Part shown: positions 1-6,926 of the stretch, in pieces
How the letters are laid out: each line of letters opens with the position of its first letter
Numbering within the stretch: position 1 is the first letter of the stretch
Assembly (NCBI GenBank): GCA_963815325.1
Contig: CAWFGG010000008.1
Coordinates: 157,429-221,428 of the forward strand
Origin: JABDII01 sp963815325
Lineage (GTDB): Bacteria; Gemmatimonadota; Gemmatimonadetes; Gemmatimonadales; GWC2-71-9
Reading direction: 5' to 3'
Length of the DNA stretch: 64,000 nucleotides
The notes under the pieces: generated by a model
Told to the model about the DNA's origin: nothing
What the model saw: the letters and a program-made list of their open reading frames with translations, nothing else
Databases searched by the model: none
Translations under genes and position numbers: made by a program

Positions 1-548
1 AACTCGATTCGTTCCGCGACCGATCGGGACTCGAGCAGCCGGACCTGGAGGGGCGCTTCAGGGTCGATACTCGCCGCGATTTGAAACGTCAGGGTTCCCG
101 CCTCGTGAGACAGGGCGACCTCGGGTTGCTCGGCGTCCTGCAACACACAGATCGCGTCGACGTACGCGTGGAAGAGACGTTCGAGCTCTGTGGCGTCGGG
201 AGGGCAGTTATCGACCGTTCGGTCGTCGAATTCCTCCACAAGGGCGACGAGATAGGGGTCGTTGCATTCCACATACCGCTCGACCGTAAACCGCTTCTCG
301 CCAACGACCAGGATATTCGAGCGCCCATCGGCCAGGAGGTCGTGGGCCCGAATAGTTGCCGCGCATCCAACCGTTCCCGGAGGCGGTGCCTCGCGCTCCA
401 CCCCTGGCCGGAGAATGCCGAAGGCGGCGTCCGACGCCAGGCAATTCGCGACCAGTTGCCGGTAGCGCGGTTCGAAGATGTGGAGTGGTAGCGTGGTACC
501 GGGGTAGAGGACGACGGTAAGCGGGAAAAGCGGCAGGCGGACGGGCAT
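1..548 (-). CDS. LON peptidase substrate-binding domain protein, cut by the left edge
   Basis: I read this directly from the minus strand; it has no stop before base 1, so about 182 residues are visible and the C-terminus is missing. It begins MPVRLPLFPLTVVLYPGTTL and continues with HIFEPRYRQLV, AFGILRPG and TVGCAATI. These are typical of the N-terminal substrate-recognition domain of Lon proteases (PF02190), also found as a stand-alone protein. No AAA or protease domain can be seen in the visible part, so it could be either a stand-alone LON-domain protein or the start of a full Lon; short LON-domain proteins of about 200 residues are more likely given how far the domain has already run. It lies downstream of the sigma factor on the same strand, with a 91-base gap holding a palindrome. 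Confidence 0.85.
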   Translation of the reverse strand, partial: MPVRLPLFPLTVVLYPGTTLPLHIFEPRYRQLVANCLASDAAFGILRPGVEREAPPPGTVGCAATIRAHDLLADGRSNILVVGEKRFTVERYVECNDPYLVALVEEFDDRTVDNCPPDATELERLFHAYVDAICVLQDAEQPEVALSHEAGTLTFQIAASIDPEAPLQVRLLESRSVAERIE

Positions 549-573
549 ACCGGAAGATCTCGGTGTGGGCTCC

Positions 574-588
574 GTCACACAATGTGAC
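574..588. promoter_or_regulatory. Perfect 6-bp palindrome upstream of the LON-domain gene
   Basis: The arms GTCACA and TGTGAC are separated by CAA. The site is centred about 33 bases before the ATG at 548, where an operator for a dimeric regulator could sit. The half-site TCACA/TGTGA resembles CRP/FNR-family half-sites, but the arms are in the opposite order to the classical CRP site. Function is inference only. Confidence 0.3.
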
Positions 589-591
589 CCG

Positions 592-608
592 CCCAGCCTC
601 GGGCTGGG
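592..608. terminator. Stem-loop after the sigma factor gene
   Basis: CCCAGCC and GGCTGGG form a perfect 7-bp stem with a three-base loop (TCG). It lies 32 bases past the sigma factor stop on the minus strand. There is no U tract after it, so it is a weak candidate for an intrinsic terminator; it could also stabilise the transcript end. Confidence 0.3.
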
Positions 609-639
609 ACCGGTACAGCGCGGAGTTGTGAATGTGCTG

Positions 640-1533
640 CTACGTCGTGCCCCAGAATCCTTGCAGCGACTTCACATCGGGGGATTCGCGTAACTTCTCG
701 AAGGCCCGCTCGCGGATCTGACGAATACGCTCACGGGTGACTCCGATCAGCGCCCCAATTTTTTCGAGGGTCAGGGCCTCAGAGCCCTCTTCGAGGCCAT
801 AGTAGAGATTGAGGATCTTTCGTTCGCGGGGGGTCAGGTATCGTTCGAAGATTCGGTCGATGAACTCTCGGGTGAGCCGGGCGTCGGTATTGTCCTCGAT
901 CTCACCGCCCTCTGTTCCGGCAAAGCGCTCTCCGAAGGTGCTCGCCGTCTTGTCCGTCCGCTCGACCGGTGCATCGAGTGAAAGCTCCGCTGTCGTCATG
1001 CGGCGGGCGGTGCGGATGTTCTCGACCGAGTCATTGAGTGCCGTCGCAACCTCTTTGTCGGTCGGCTCGCGCCCGAGCTCCTGAGAGAGGAAGCTCTCCG
1101 CCCGCGACATTCGAATGAGTGCTGAATTCTGATTCAGTGGAATCCGGACGCTCCGCGTCTGCTCGGCCAGCGCTTTCAGGACCGCTTGACGGACCCACCA
1201 GACCGCGTAGGAAATGAACTTCACCCCGTGATCGGGATCGAACTTCCGGACCGCTTTCAACAACCCCTCGTTTCCGATCGCCACCAGCTCCCCGAGATCG
1301 AGCCCGTGGCCCTGGTACTTCTTCACGTACGAAATCACGAAACGAAGATTGGCCGTCACGAGGCGCTCCGCCGCCCTCGCGTCCCCCGCCCGCGCCAGGC
1401 GCGCCAGCCGCTTCTCCTCCTTGGGGTCGGAGATCATCGGAAGCTTCTGGATGTCGTGGAGGTACTGATCGAAGGCGCTGGTCGGAACGGGTCGAAAGAA
1501 GGGACGAGCCTTCTTCGCGGTCACAGGTGCCAT
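640..1533 (-). CDS. RpoD/SigA-type sigma-70 family RNA polymerase sigma factor
   Basis: This 297-residue protein directs RNA polymerase to promoters. A region 1.2-like segment (FDQYLHDIQKLPMIS) is near residues 20-35. Region 2 is near 57-127 (NLRFVISYVKKYQ, LDLGELVAIGNEGLLKAV, YAVWWVRQAV), and region 4 is near 225-285 (LTPRERKILNLYYGL, LTLEKIGALIGVTRERIRQI). It lacks the long region 1.1 and non-conserved region of large RpoD proteins, so it is either a short primary factor or a group 2 factor. The start ATG is preceded by GGGGT at a usable distance. A strong sigma70-like promoter lies about 100 bases upstream, with DnaA-like boxes before it. The gene appears monocistronic or co-transcribed with the downstream LON-domain gene. 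Confidence 0.93.
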   Translation of the reverse strand: MAPVTAKKARPFFRPVPTSAFDQYLHDIQKLPMISDPKEEKRLARLARAGDARAAERLVTANLRFVISYVKKYQGHGLDLGELVAIGNEGLLKAVRKFDPDHGVKFISYAVWWVRQAVLKALAEQTRSVRIPLNQNSALIRMSRAESFLSQELGREPTDKEVATALNDSVENIRTARRMTTAELSLDAPVERTDKTASTFGERFAGTEGGEIEDNTDARLTREFIDRIFERYLTPRERKILNLYYGLEEGSEALTLEKIGALIGVTRERIRQIRERAFEKLRESPDVKSLQGFWGTT

Positions 1534-1630
1534 TGCCTACCCCGGGATGCGGAAGCGGTTACGAACACTTTTCAGAATTCTCAACGAGGGAACGCAGATC
1601 GAACTGGGTCGGCCGCCAATTCGAAGCGCA

Positions 1631-1659
1631 ATAATAGGAAGTTCCGAGAGGGGGGTCAA
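1631..1659 (-). promoter_or_regulatory. Sigma70-type promoter of the sigma factor gene
   Basis: On the minus strand, TTGACC (1659-1654) is followed by a 17-base spacer and TATTAT (1636-1631), each one mismatch from the TTGACA/TATAAT consensus. The segment is clearly more AT-rich than its surroundings. Transcription would start near 1624 and give a leader of about 90 bases before the ATG at 1533. Confidence 0.65.
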
Positions 1660-1670
1660 GCAAGAAATGA

Positions 1671-1756
1671 TTTTCCACATCACAATTTGTTGTTCGACAA
1701 ACGATTATCAGTTTCGTCCACTTATCCACGTCCCCGTGAGTGGGGACTTATCCACG
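1671..1756 (-). promoter_or_regulatory. Cluster of three DnaA-box-like 9-mers with a palindrome
   Basis: On the plus strand TTTTCCACA (1671-1679) fits the relaxed DnaA box TTWTNCACA. TTATCCACG occurs twice (1722-1730, 1748-1756), each one base from TTATCCACA. All three have the same orientation. Between the two identical boxes is an inverted repeat, GTCCCC (1730-1735) and GGGGAC (1742-1747). The cluster starts 12 bases upstream of the -35 element of the sigma factor promoter. No dnaA or dnaN is nearby, so a regulatory role is more likely than an origin; both are inference. Confidence 0.45.
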
Positions 1757-1828
1757 TGCCAGAGCATAAACTGTTGCAGGACAACAGAATACGCCAAATT
1801 CACATGTGACTAAAATGGGGAAAGTCGG

Positions 1829-2971
1829 TCAGCTCTCGGGCAGGGTGATCGTGCCGAGTGCCTCTCTGATCAGACTCACCGACGGTACCTCGATGGTCCA
1901 GTGGTCGTCGGCGCGATGCATGTGCCCGATCGACTCCGGAAGCGCCAGGCGCGGCACCTCACTTCGCGACTTCTTGTCTGCCTGCGTCGCTCTGATGACC
2001 GCATCGACATCCACGGGCATCCGCAACGTGGTCGGCAAATTCATCATGGTGAGCACCTGCTCAACCGCATCCGCCAGCCCGGCCTGGGCAATTCCCATTG
2101 TCTCGGCCAGGCGGCACTCGGCCAGGAGGCCCAAGGCGACCGCTTCGCCATGATCGATCCGGTATCCGCTGGCGTGCTCCAAAGCATGCCCCAGGGTATG
2201 GCCGGCGTTCAGCACGGCCCGTTCGCCCGCCTCCCGCTCATCGCGACTCACGATCGCCGCCTTGAGCTCGACACTTCGCTTGACGAGTCGAGCGAGCGTT
2301 TCGAGGTCACGGGTCCGGATGCGGCCCGCCTCCTTGCCGATCCACTCGAAGTACTCGCGATCGGCCACGAGACCGTGTTTGACCGCCTCGGCCAGGCCGC
2401 TGCGAAACACCGGGTCCGGCAGGGTGAGCAGGGTGCACGGATCCGCCAGTACCGCAGTGGGAGGATGGAATGCACCGATCAAGTTCTTTCCATGTGGCGT
2501 GTTGATTGCCGTCTTGCCTCCCACGGAGGCATCGACCATGGCGACGAGCGTGGTTGGAACCGCGAGCAATGGGACGCCGCGCATGAAGGTCGCCGCGACG
2601 AATCCTGCGAGGTCACCGACCACCCCGCCACCGAGCGCTACGATGGCACTATCGCGGCCGAAGCCGCCTTCGAGCAACGCATCGATGAGCCTGGCCCAGG
2701 CCTCGCGCGTCTTGCTGGCTTCTCCCGGCGCGACCGCGAACACGCGTCCCGCAGCGGTCCGATCGCTCGAGGGGTCGGATTGGTATCGCCACGCGTGCTC
2801 CGGCGCGGACAACCAGTCGTCGTAATGCCGCTGGACCGTCGTATCGGTGATGATGGCGATGCGGCGATTCGGCAACTGCCGGGTGGTCAGCTCGGTGAGC
2901 TGGGCGATGGCGCCTGCACCGATCTGAACCGGGTATTTGCCGAGGGCATGCCGAACCGTCACGGTCTGCAC
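1829..2971 (-). CDS. aroB: 3-dehydroquinate synthase
   Basis: AroB converts DAHP to 3-dehydroquinate, the second step of the shikimate pathway, using NAD and a divalent metal in the cytoplasm. The NAD-binding loop GGGVVGD is at residues 114-120. SVGGKTAIN and GKNLIGAFHP follow, and the metal ligands fit E195 (GLAEAVKHG), H258 (GHTLGHALEH) and H274 (DHGEAV). I chose the GTG at 2971, four bases after the stop of the adenosyltransferase gene, giving 380 residues, close to the family length. The open frame extends upstream to an ATG at 3040, but that part lies inside the neighbouring gene and is not AroB-like. It is the last gene of a minus-strand run that includes sixA and pduO. Confidence 0.95.
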   Translation of the reverse strand: MQTVTVRHALGKYPVQIGAGAIAQLTELTTRQLPNRRIAIITDTTVQRHYDDWLSAPEHAWRYQSDPSSDRTAAGRVFAVAPGEASKTREAWARLIDALLEGGFGRDSAIVALGGGVVGDLAGFVAATFMRGVPLLAVPTTLVAMVDASVGGKTAINTPHGKNLIGAFHPPTAVLADPCTLLTLPDPVFRSGLAEAVKHGLVADREYFEWIGKEAGRIRTRDLETLARLVKRSVELKAAIVSRDEREAGERAVLNAGHTLGHALEHASGYRIDHGEAVALGLLAECRLAETMGIAQAGLADAVEQVLTMMNLPTTLRMPVDVDAVIRATQADKKSRSEVPRLALPESIGHMHRADDHWTIEVPSVSLIREALGTITLPES

Positions 2972-2975
2972 GTGG

Positions 2976-3521
2976 CTACCAGGTCGTGTCGTCGAGGCCC
3001 GCGCGATGATTGGCCAGGCGCGCGAGCACGAAGAGGGCATCCGACAGCCGGTTCAGGTACTCGAGAAAGAGCCCCGGAACCGGCGTCTCTTGCGACAACT
3101 GAACGATGCTCCGTTCGGCCCGACGGCAGATGGTACGCGCGAGGTGAAACGCCGCGGCCTTCGGCGTCCCGGCGGGCAGAATGAAGGCCGTGAGCGGCGG
3201 AAGCTCCTCCGTCGCCCGATCGATGGCCGCTTCGAGTTCTTCGACCTGGTCGTGCGACAGGTCTGCCTTTGCCAGGGCGGCGGCCACCTTCTCGGGGTCG
3301 GGCGTCGCCAGGTGGCCTCCGATCGCGAACAGATTCCGCTGGATGGACTCGAGTAACCGGTCCTCTTCGTTGCGCGGCTCGGTGGCGCGCACGATGCCGA
3401 GGGCGGAATTCAGTTCGTCAACGTCGCCGTATGCTCGCACCCGGGGGTGGCTCTTCGGAACACGGCCGCCGCCGAACAGACTGGTGTCTCCTCCATCCCC
3501 CGTCTTGGTGTAGATCTTCAT
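2976..3521 (-). CDS. pduO: PduO-type cob(I)alamin adenosyltransferase
   Basis: This 181-residue protein transfers the adenosyl group of ATP to cob(I)alamin to make coenzyme B12. The N-terminal ATP-binding motif TKTGDGGDTSLFGG (residues 5-18) is diagnostic of the PduO/MMAB family. The C-terminal helix with FHLARTICRRAERSI carries the conserved arginines. It sits between a lipoprotein gene (gap of five bases) and aroB (gap of four), so all three are probably co-transcribed. No other cobalamin gene or cobalamin riboswitch is visible nearby, which fits a salvage or activation role. Confidence 0.93.
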   Translation of the reverse strand: MKIYTKTGDGGDTSLFGGGRVPKSHPRVRAYGDVDELNSALGIVRATEPRNEEDRLLESIQRNLFAIGGHLATPDPEKVAAALAKADLSHDQVEELEAAIDRATEELPPLTAFILPAGTPKAAAFHLARTICRRAERSIVQLSQETPVPGLFLEYLNRLSDALFVLARLANHRAGLDDTTW

Positions 3522-3526
3522 GCTGA

Positions 3527-4720
3527 TCAGTTGCCCTCCCTCGATGCGTGCTGCCGCCCATCACACGGCTGGTCCACCCGGGCCGCGGCCACGACCGTGT
3601 TGCTGACCGGGGTCAGGACGCCCCAGAGCACGGTGTGCTGGTCAGGACGCACCTGCTCCAGCCAGAGGTAGTCACTCCCGCTGCCGAATCCGGCGATCGC
3701 TTCGAGGCGCCGCCAGTATGCCGGTGGCCAGTCGGCTCCAAGGGTGGCCACCTGTCCCTGATCGAGGCGCATGGCGGTGGGCCGGAGGACGGTCTGACCT
3801 CCCTGAGCGGTGCTGTCCCATGTCATGACGCCTGCGACCAGGAGCGTGTCGGCGTGCGCCGTGATGCGCCGCACCCGCAGCGCAACGACGTAGCGGATCT
3901 GGCCGGCCACGCCCCAGAAGGGTACGACATCCGCGGCGTCGATGTCAGCCAGCGTATTGACTTCGAGGTATCGGTCGCTCGGAGCCTGGAGCGGAAGGAG
4001 CTCTGGGGCCAACCGGCGTGTAACGGCGTCATCGAACGCGCGCTCGGTTCGCGCAATCAATGAATCGATCATTTCCTGACCCGGCATGTGGGTGGCCGGT
4101 CGCGCCGCGATTTCCCCATCGGCCAGGTCGCTCCGCGGCTGGGTCTGGAACGATCCAAGCACCGGGCCTTGGACGGGGGAGGGCCCCTCGCCGCTTGCTT
4201 CGCCCACGATGATCTCTATCCGGGCGTGGAGCGGGCCGCAGGAGCTGCCGTGGAGGATGACTGACACTGGTTGGACCCGCGTGAGCCCACCGGCAAATCC
4301 GGCCAAGGTTTCCTGCAACCTGGGACCGGTCCGGCCGTCACCGGGACGGAGCCGGGCGCTGCCGAGCTCTTGGAGCCGGGACCACACGGACTCTCCGCGA
4401 CTGAGCGGCTCCCCGTAGCGCCGGTAGAGCGTTGCGATCAGGGCCGTATCGTTGCTCAGTAAATGGATCGCGCGGTTGGTACCCTCGCCGACAAAGCTCC
4501 CGAGCAGACGGCGATTCGCATCGAGCCGTGCATCGCTGGTGATCGAGATGCTGTCGAGCGCGAACGGGGTGTCAGCCGTGGTTACTCGGGCACTGTGGTC
4601 TGCCGCGCGGCATCCTCCGACGGCCACGAGACCGATCCATAATGCGAGGCTGAACCTGGGCAGGATGTGGCTTGCGGAATCGAGGCGGCGACGGGGTCGC
4701 CTGCGCGCGTCAAGGGTCAT
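3527..4720 (-). CDS. Hypothetical lipoprotein
   Basis: I do not recognise the family. The frame opens at 4882, but the ATG at 4720 overlaps the sixA stop as ATGA and is followed by a basic stretch, a hydrophobic segment (FSLALWIGLVAVGG) and a cysteine that fits a lipobox. The chosen start gives 397 residues. The remainder looks like a soluble, mixed alpha/beta, mostly polar protein. It includes a region near FWGVAGQIRYVVALRVRRI that could be beta-strands. It is probably exported and lipid-anchored. Its position between sixA and pduO gives no clear functional hint. The reading frame is clearly coding by continuity and by coupling to sixA. Confidence 0.75.
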   Translation of the reverse strand: MTLDARRRPRRRLDSASHILPRFSLALWIGLVAVGGCRAADHSARVTTADTPFALDSISITSDARLDANRRLLGSFVGEGTNRAIHLLSNDTALIATLYRRYGEPLSRGESVWSRLQELGSARLRPGDGRTGPRLQETLAGFAGGLTRVQPVSVILHGSSCGPLHARIEIIVGEASGEGPSPVQGPVLGSFQTQPRSDLADGEIAARPATHMPGQEMIDSLIARTERAFDDAVTRRLAPELLPLQAPSDRYLEVNTLADIDAADVVPFWGVAGQIRYVVALRVRRITAHADTLLVAGVMTWDSTAQGGQTVLRPTAMRLDQGQVATLGADWPPAYWRRLEAIAGFGSGSDYLWLEQVRPDQHTVLWGVLTPVSNTVVAAARVDQPCDGRQHASREGN

Positions 4721-5223
4721 TGCGGTTGGGGCAGCATTGGGGGTCGGATGAAGAACCGGAGGCTGCCTTTGCCGCGCCCGATGTGCGAAGCCTCGATCCC
4801 GACGACGCCGCTCTTGGGGAAATCCAGTTCCATGGCTGTCGCCGATCCGGTGAGTAGGGCTGAGGCGAACTGCCCGAGCCATGGTTCGTGCCCCACGAAG
4901 GCGAGTGTCGCGTCCGCGGCGGGCCGTTCAATTGCACGGGCGATGGCCCGAAGATTGGGGCTCCCTACAAGCGGCTGGCACGGCACGATGACTGGCCGGA
5001 CGGGCTCAGGAAACGCCTCCGCCAAGATCTCCGCCGTCTGCATTGCGCGCAGCCACGGGCTCGACAAGATCAGCGTGGGTACGATCCCGCAGGTCTGGAG
5101 ATACCGGCCGACACGTTGCTGCGTCGTCCGTCCCTTCTCCGTGATTGGGCGCAGGGTGTCATCGGCGTAGTGAATGGGATCGCGCGTCCCCGCATCGGCA
5201 TGGCGAACCAGCATCACCAACAC
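4717..5223 (-). CDS. sixA: Phosphohistidine phosphatase, SixA-type histidine phosphatase
   Basis: This 168-residue protein belongs to the small SixA branch of the histidine phosphatase superfamily. The catalytic LVRHADAG is at residues 5-12 and the second histidine lies in FVGHEPWLGQ. An SSPWLRAMQTAEIL block carries the conserved substrate arginine region. Family members remove phosphate from histidine-phosphorylated carriers; the substrate here is unknown. The gene begins three bases after dacB ends and overlaps the next lipoprotein gene by ATGA, so these are translationally coupled. Confidence 0.88.
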   Translation of the reverse strand: MLVMLVRHADAGTRDPIHYADDTLRPITEKGRTTQQRVGRYLQTCGIVPTLILSSPWLRAMQTAEILAEAFPEPVRPVIVPCQPLVGSPNLRAIARAIERPAADATLAFVGHEPWLGQFASALLTGSATAMELDFPKSGVVGIEASHIGRGKGSLRFFIRPPMLPQPQ

Positions 5224-5226
5224 GGC

Positions 5227-6729
5227 CTACCTCCCCATCTCCACGACGATGCTGTCGATTTGGCGAATCATCTCGGAGCCGTTCCGGGTGTGGTTATTGG
5301 CGAGAATCGAGAACGCGAGGGTCAGTCCCTTGGGAGTCTCAATGTAGCCCGACAGCGAATTGACCCGGGAGATGCTTCCCGTCTTCGCCCTGATGCGCCC
5401 GTCGAGAGGGGTTCCGCCGAACCGGTTCTTGAGCGAGCCGCGCGCCCCGGACTGCGGGAGTCCAGCTGCAAAGGTAGCGTAATGCGGGTGGCGCCGGATA
5501 TATGCCAGAAGTTGCGCGAGGGCCATCGGCGTGACCACGTTCGAGCTGGCGAGTCCCGAGCCGTCCCGGAAGCTGAATTGGGTCGAGTCGATTCCCACGG
5601 AGTCGATCAAGAAACGCCGCTCGATGTCGAGCCCCTCCTGCCACGACCCGCCGGTGCCGAACTGTTTCCCCAGCTGCTTGAGCAGCATCTCGGCAAAGAA
5701 ATTCTGGCTGGTATTCAGAATCGGGAAGATCCAATCCCGAAGCGGGCGTGAGGCAACCTCCGCCAGTGGTGGTCCGAGGCGGATGCTCTGGTAGAGCACC
5801 GAGTCCACCGTGGACTCGGTCGGCCCGGTGACGCTGATGCCCGAGTCTGCCAACGCCTTCCGGAGCCCCTGGGCGGCAAAGTAGTTGGGATCCGGCAACG
5901 CGAAATACTCGGTGCGGCGTCCGCTGTCGAGTGCCAGCGTCCCCTCGGCCCACAGGTCGAGCGATCCGGGCCGGCGAAAGAAATCGATGGTCCGGCGTGT
6001 TCCGGGCGGACTGGTCGATGTCCGGTTCTCGAGGCTCACGTCCCCAAAGTCCGGACTGAACGCGATGACGACCGGTGCGCCGATGGCTGGCCCCGGTCCG
6101 TATTCCAGGTCGATGCTGTTGTCGTTCAGGCTGAGGCCGGAGACCGGAGCGGCATACCACCAATTGAGGTCGTATCCCTCCCATCCGGGATGGACCAGCG
6201 TGGGCTCGAAGTAGCTTCCGTCGCCGACGACCTTACCGGTGACGGTGCGAATTCCCCGTGCGCGCAACTGTCCGGCCAGCACCCGAAGCGGCTCGAGCGG
6301 GTCCTCCACGCAGGCGCCGGCCGCCGTCGTGTCGACGTCGTAGCAACGGCGACTGAACGTCGGGTCTCCGCGACCGTACAGCACGAGGTCGCCCCGCAGC
6401 TCTCCCTCGACGATCGGACCCGTCGAGTACACGCTCGTCGTGACCGTCCAGTCGGCCGGCAGGAGGGCCGCCGCCACCGCCGCCACGACCACCTTGGTGT
6501 TGCTCGCCGGAATAAAGAGCCGCCCGGCGTTGCGCTGGTACAGGACCCGCCCATTGATATCCATCAGGACCACGCCCCAGAGGTTCCGGTCGAAGGGCGG
6601 GGCATCGAGCCTCCGGCTGATGCGCGTGGCGAGGTTGCGCTGGGCTTCGAGGCCGGGAGCACCGACGCCGAGGAGGAAGAGAATGCTCAGGGCGACAGGG
6701 GCCAATCGAGGCCTGATGGTAGTGCGCAT
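5227..6729 (-). CDS. dacB: D-alanyl-D-alanine carboxypeptidase/endopeptidase (PBP4 family, S13)
   Basis: This 500-residue periplasmic enzyme trims or cleaves peptidoglycan stem peptides. An N-terminal signal sequence (residues about 8-29, ending LEAQ) is present. The three serine-peptidase motifs are SNTK (S76-K79), a SLNDN block for SxN, and AKTGSIS for KTG. The length and the large insert between the SxxK and SxN motifs match class C PBP4 proteins rather than PBP5/6. It is divergent from the Omp85 gene across a 197-base spacer and heads the sixA-aroB minus-strand run. Confidence 0.93.
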   Translation of the reverse strand: MRTTIRPRLAPVALSILFLLGVGAPGLEAQRNLATRISRRLDAPPFDRNLWGVVLMDINGRVLYQRNAGRLFIPASNTKVVVAAVAAALLPADWTVTTSVYSTGPIVEGELRGDLVLYGRGDPTFSRRCYDVDTTAAGACVEDPLEPLRVLAGQLRARGIRTVTGKVVGDGSYFEPTLVHPGWEGYDLNWWYAAPVSGLSLNDNSIDLEYGPGPAIGAPVVIAFSPDFGDVSLENRTSTSPPGTRRTIDFFRRPGSLDLWAEGTLALDSGRRTEYFALPDPNYFAAQGLRKALADSGISVTGPTESTVDSVLYQSIRLGPPLAEVASRPLRDWIFPILNTSQNFFAEMLLKQLGKQFGTGGSWQEGLDIERRFLIDSVGIDSTQFSFRDGSGLASSNVVTPMALAQLLAYIRRHPHYATFAAGLPQSGARGSLKNRFGGTPLDGRIRAKTGSISRVNSLSGYIETPKGLTLAFSILANNHTRNGSEMIRQIDSIVVEMGR

Positions 6730-6926
6730 GCGGGGTCCTGACTGATGGGCGCCGGGGGCGGAGCGACCGGGCCGATTGGTGTTCGAAGGCCAAAAACTTG
6801 ACAGTAGTAGCGTAACGTGATGAAGCTAGTGATCTTACATTATGCCGTCAATTGCAGGTCGCGCCGTCTGCTTCGGGGGCCTGGCAACTGGAGACCGGGG
6901 TCGTACCAAGTGAATGATTCTCTGAC

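Noticed and set aside
1671..1756. Chromosomal replication origin
   Set aside because: Only three box-like 9-mers and no dnaA, dnaN or gidA/parAB nearby; regulation is the simpler reading.
1901..3184. 427-codon plus-strand open frame over aroB and pduO
   Set aside because: Both minus-strand genes are unambiguous; the plus-strand product has no domain.
6798..6803. TTGACA in the divergent dacB/Omp85 spacer
   Set aside because: The hexamer is perfect but no acceptable -10 element lies 16-18 bases downstream.
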